A stretch of 6,457 nucleotides of DNA, from positions 1-6,457 of the forward strand of contig JALUZX010000691.1 of NCBI GenBank assembly GCA_027011425.1. Reading direction: 5' to 3'. The notes under the pieces were generated by a model, which was not told the DNA's origin, searched no databases, and was given only the letters and a program-made list of their open reading frames with translations. The DNA is from Planctomycetota bacterium. Lineage in GTDB: Bacteria; Planctomycetota; UBA1135; JALUZX01. Shown in pieces: positions 6,311 through 6,457 of the stretch. The position numbers and the translations under genes were made by a program. The first letter of the stretch is position 1. Each line of letters begins with the position of its first letter.

Positions 6311-6457
6311 ATGAAGCCCTGGTCTTTCTTTCTTTTCCCCTTCCTTCTTCTTTCCGCCTCCTTCCCCGCACCGGGAAGGGCCCAGGAGACCCTCTCCCTG
6401 GCCGGGAAGTGGCGTTTCCGCCTGCTCGCCCCGGGGGAGAAGCCCCTTGTGGGGCCA
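6311..6457 (+). CDS. N-terminal fragment of an exported, possibly glycoside hydrolase family 2-like protein (runs off the window)
   Basis: Forty-nine codons are open to the window end with no stop. The ATG at 6311 has GGAG five bases upstream. Residues 1-25 form a signal peptide: MKPW, a Phe/Leu-rich core at 6-14, then a cleavage region ending GRAQ. The mature protein starts ETLSLAGKWRFRL. The LAGKWRF pattern resembles the first strand of the N-terminal sugar-binding domain of family 2 glycoside hydrolases and of some sialate O-acetylesterase-like enzymes, which often begin this way right after the signal peptide. Only about 24 mature residues are visible, so the family call is tentative; any secreted beta-sandwich protein could start similarly. 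If it is a polysaccharide-degrading enzyme, the divergent gene pair with the symporter would make sense as an uptake and degradation locus. Confidence 0.6.
   Translation, partial: MKPWSFFLFPFLLLSASFPAPGRAQETLSLAGKWRFRLLAPGEKPLVGP

Overview
This G+C-rich window looks like chromosomal DNA of a planctomycete. The evidence is the secreted ELWxxDGT-repeat protein, two exported proteins sharing a C-terminal module typical (from memory) of planctomycete secretomes, signal peptides ending in -AQ, and a sodium:solute symporter of a type common in Planctomycetota. This is a judgement from sequence character; no search was run.

Layout. Bases 1-78 hold a small hairpin, a possible promoter and a strong ribosome binding site. 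Bases 79-3129 (+) encode a 1016-residue exported protein made of 18 tandem ELWxxDGT-type units and a C-terminal beta-rich module. It converges on the next gene with only 19 bp between the stops. Bases 3149-4879 (-) encode a 576-residue sodium:solute symporter (SSF/SSS family) with a GTG start. Bases 4935-6020 (-) encode a 361-residue exported protein of unknown function, 55 bp upstream of the symporter and possibly co-transcribed with it. Bases 6021-6310 are a divergent intergenic region with A/T tracts and a near-perfect dyad. Bases 6311-6457 (+) are the first 49 codons of an exported protein whose mature N-terminus resembles the start of a glycoside hydrolase family 2 type enzyme; it runs off the window.

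How the genes may work together. The symporter brings in a small solute driven by sodium, and the truncated gene may encode an exported carbohydrate-active enzyme. With the unknown exported protein they could form a small polysaccharide- or sugar-use locus, but that is inference from neighbourhood only. The ELWxxDGT protein converges on the symporter and is probably a separate transcription unit, likely extracellular or surface-associated. I see no RNA gene, CRISPR array, insertion sequence or phage gene. There is no clear evidence for a wholly new system; the least described items are the shared C-terminal module, the 361-residue exported protein and the dyad in the divergent promoter region.
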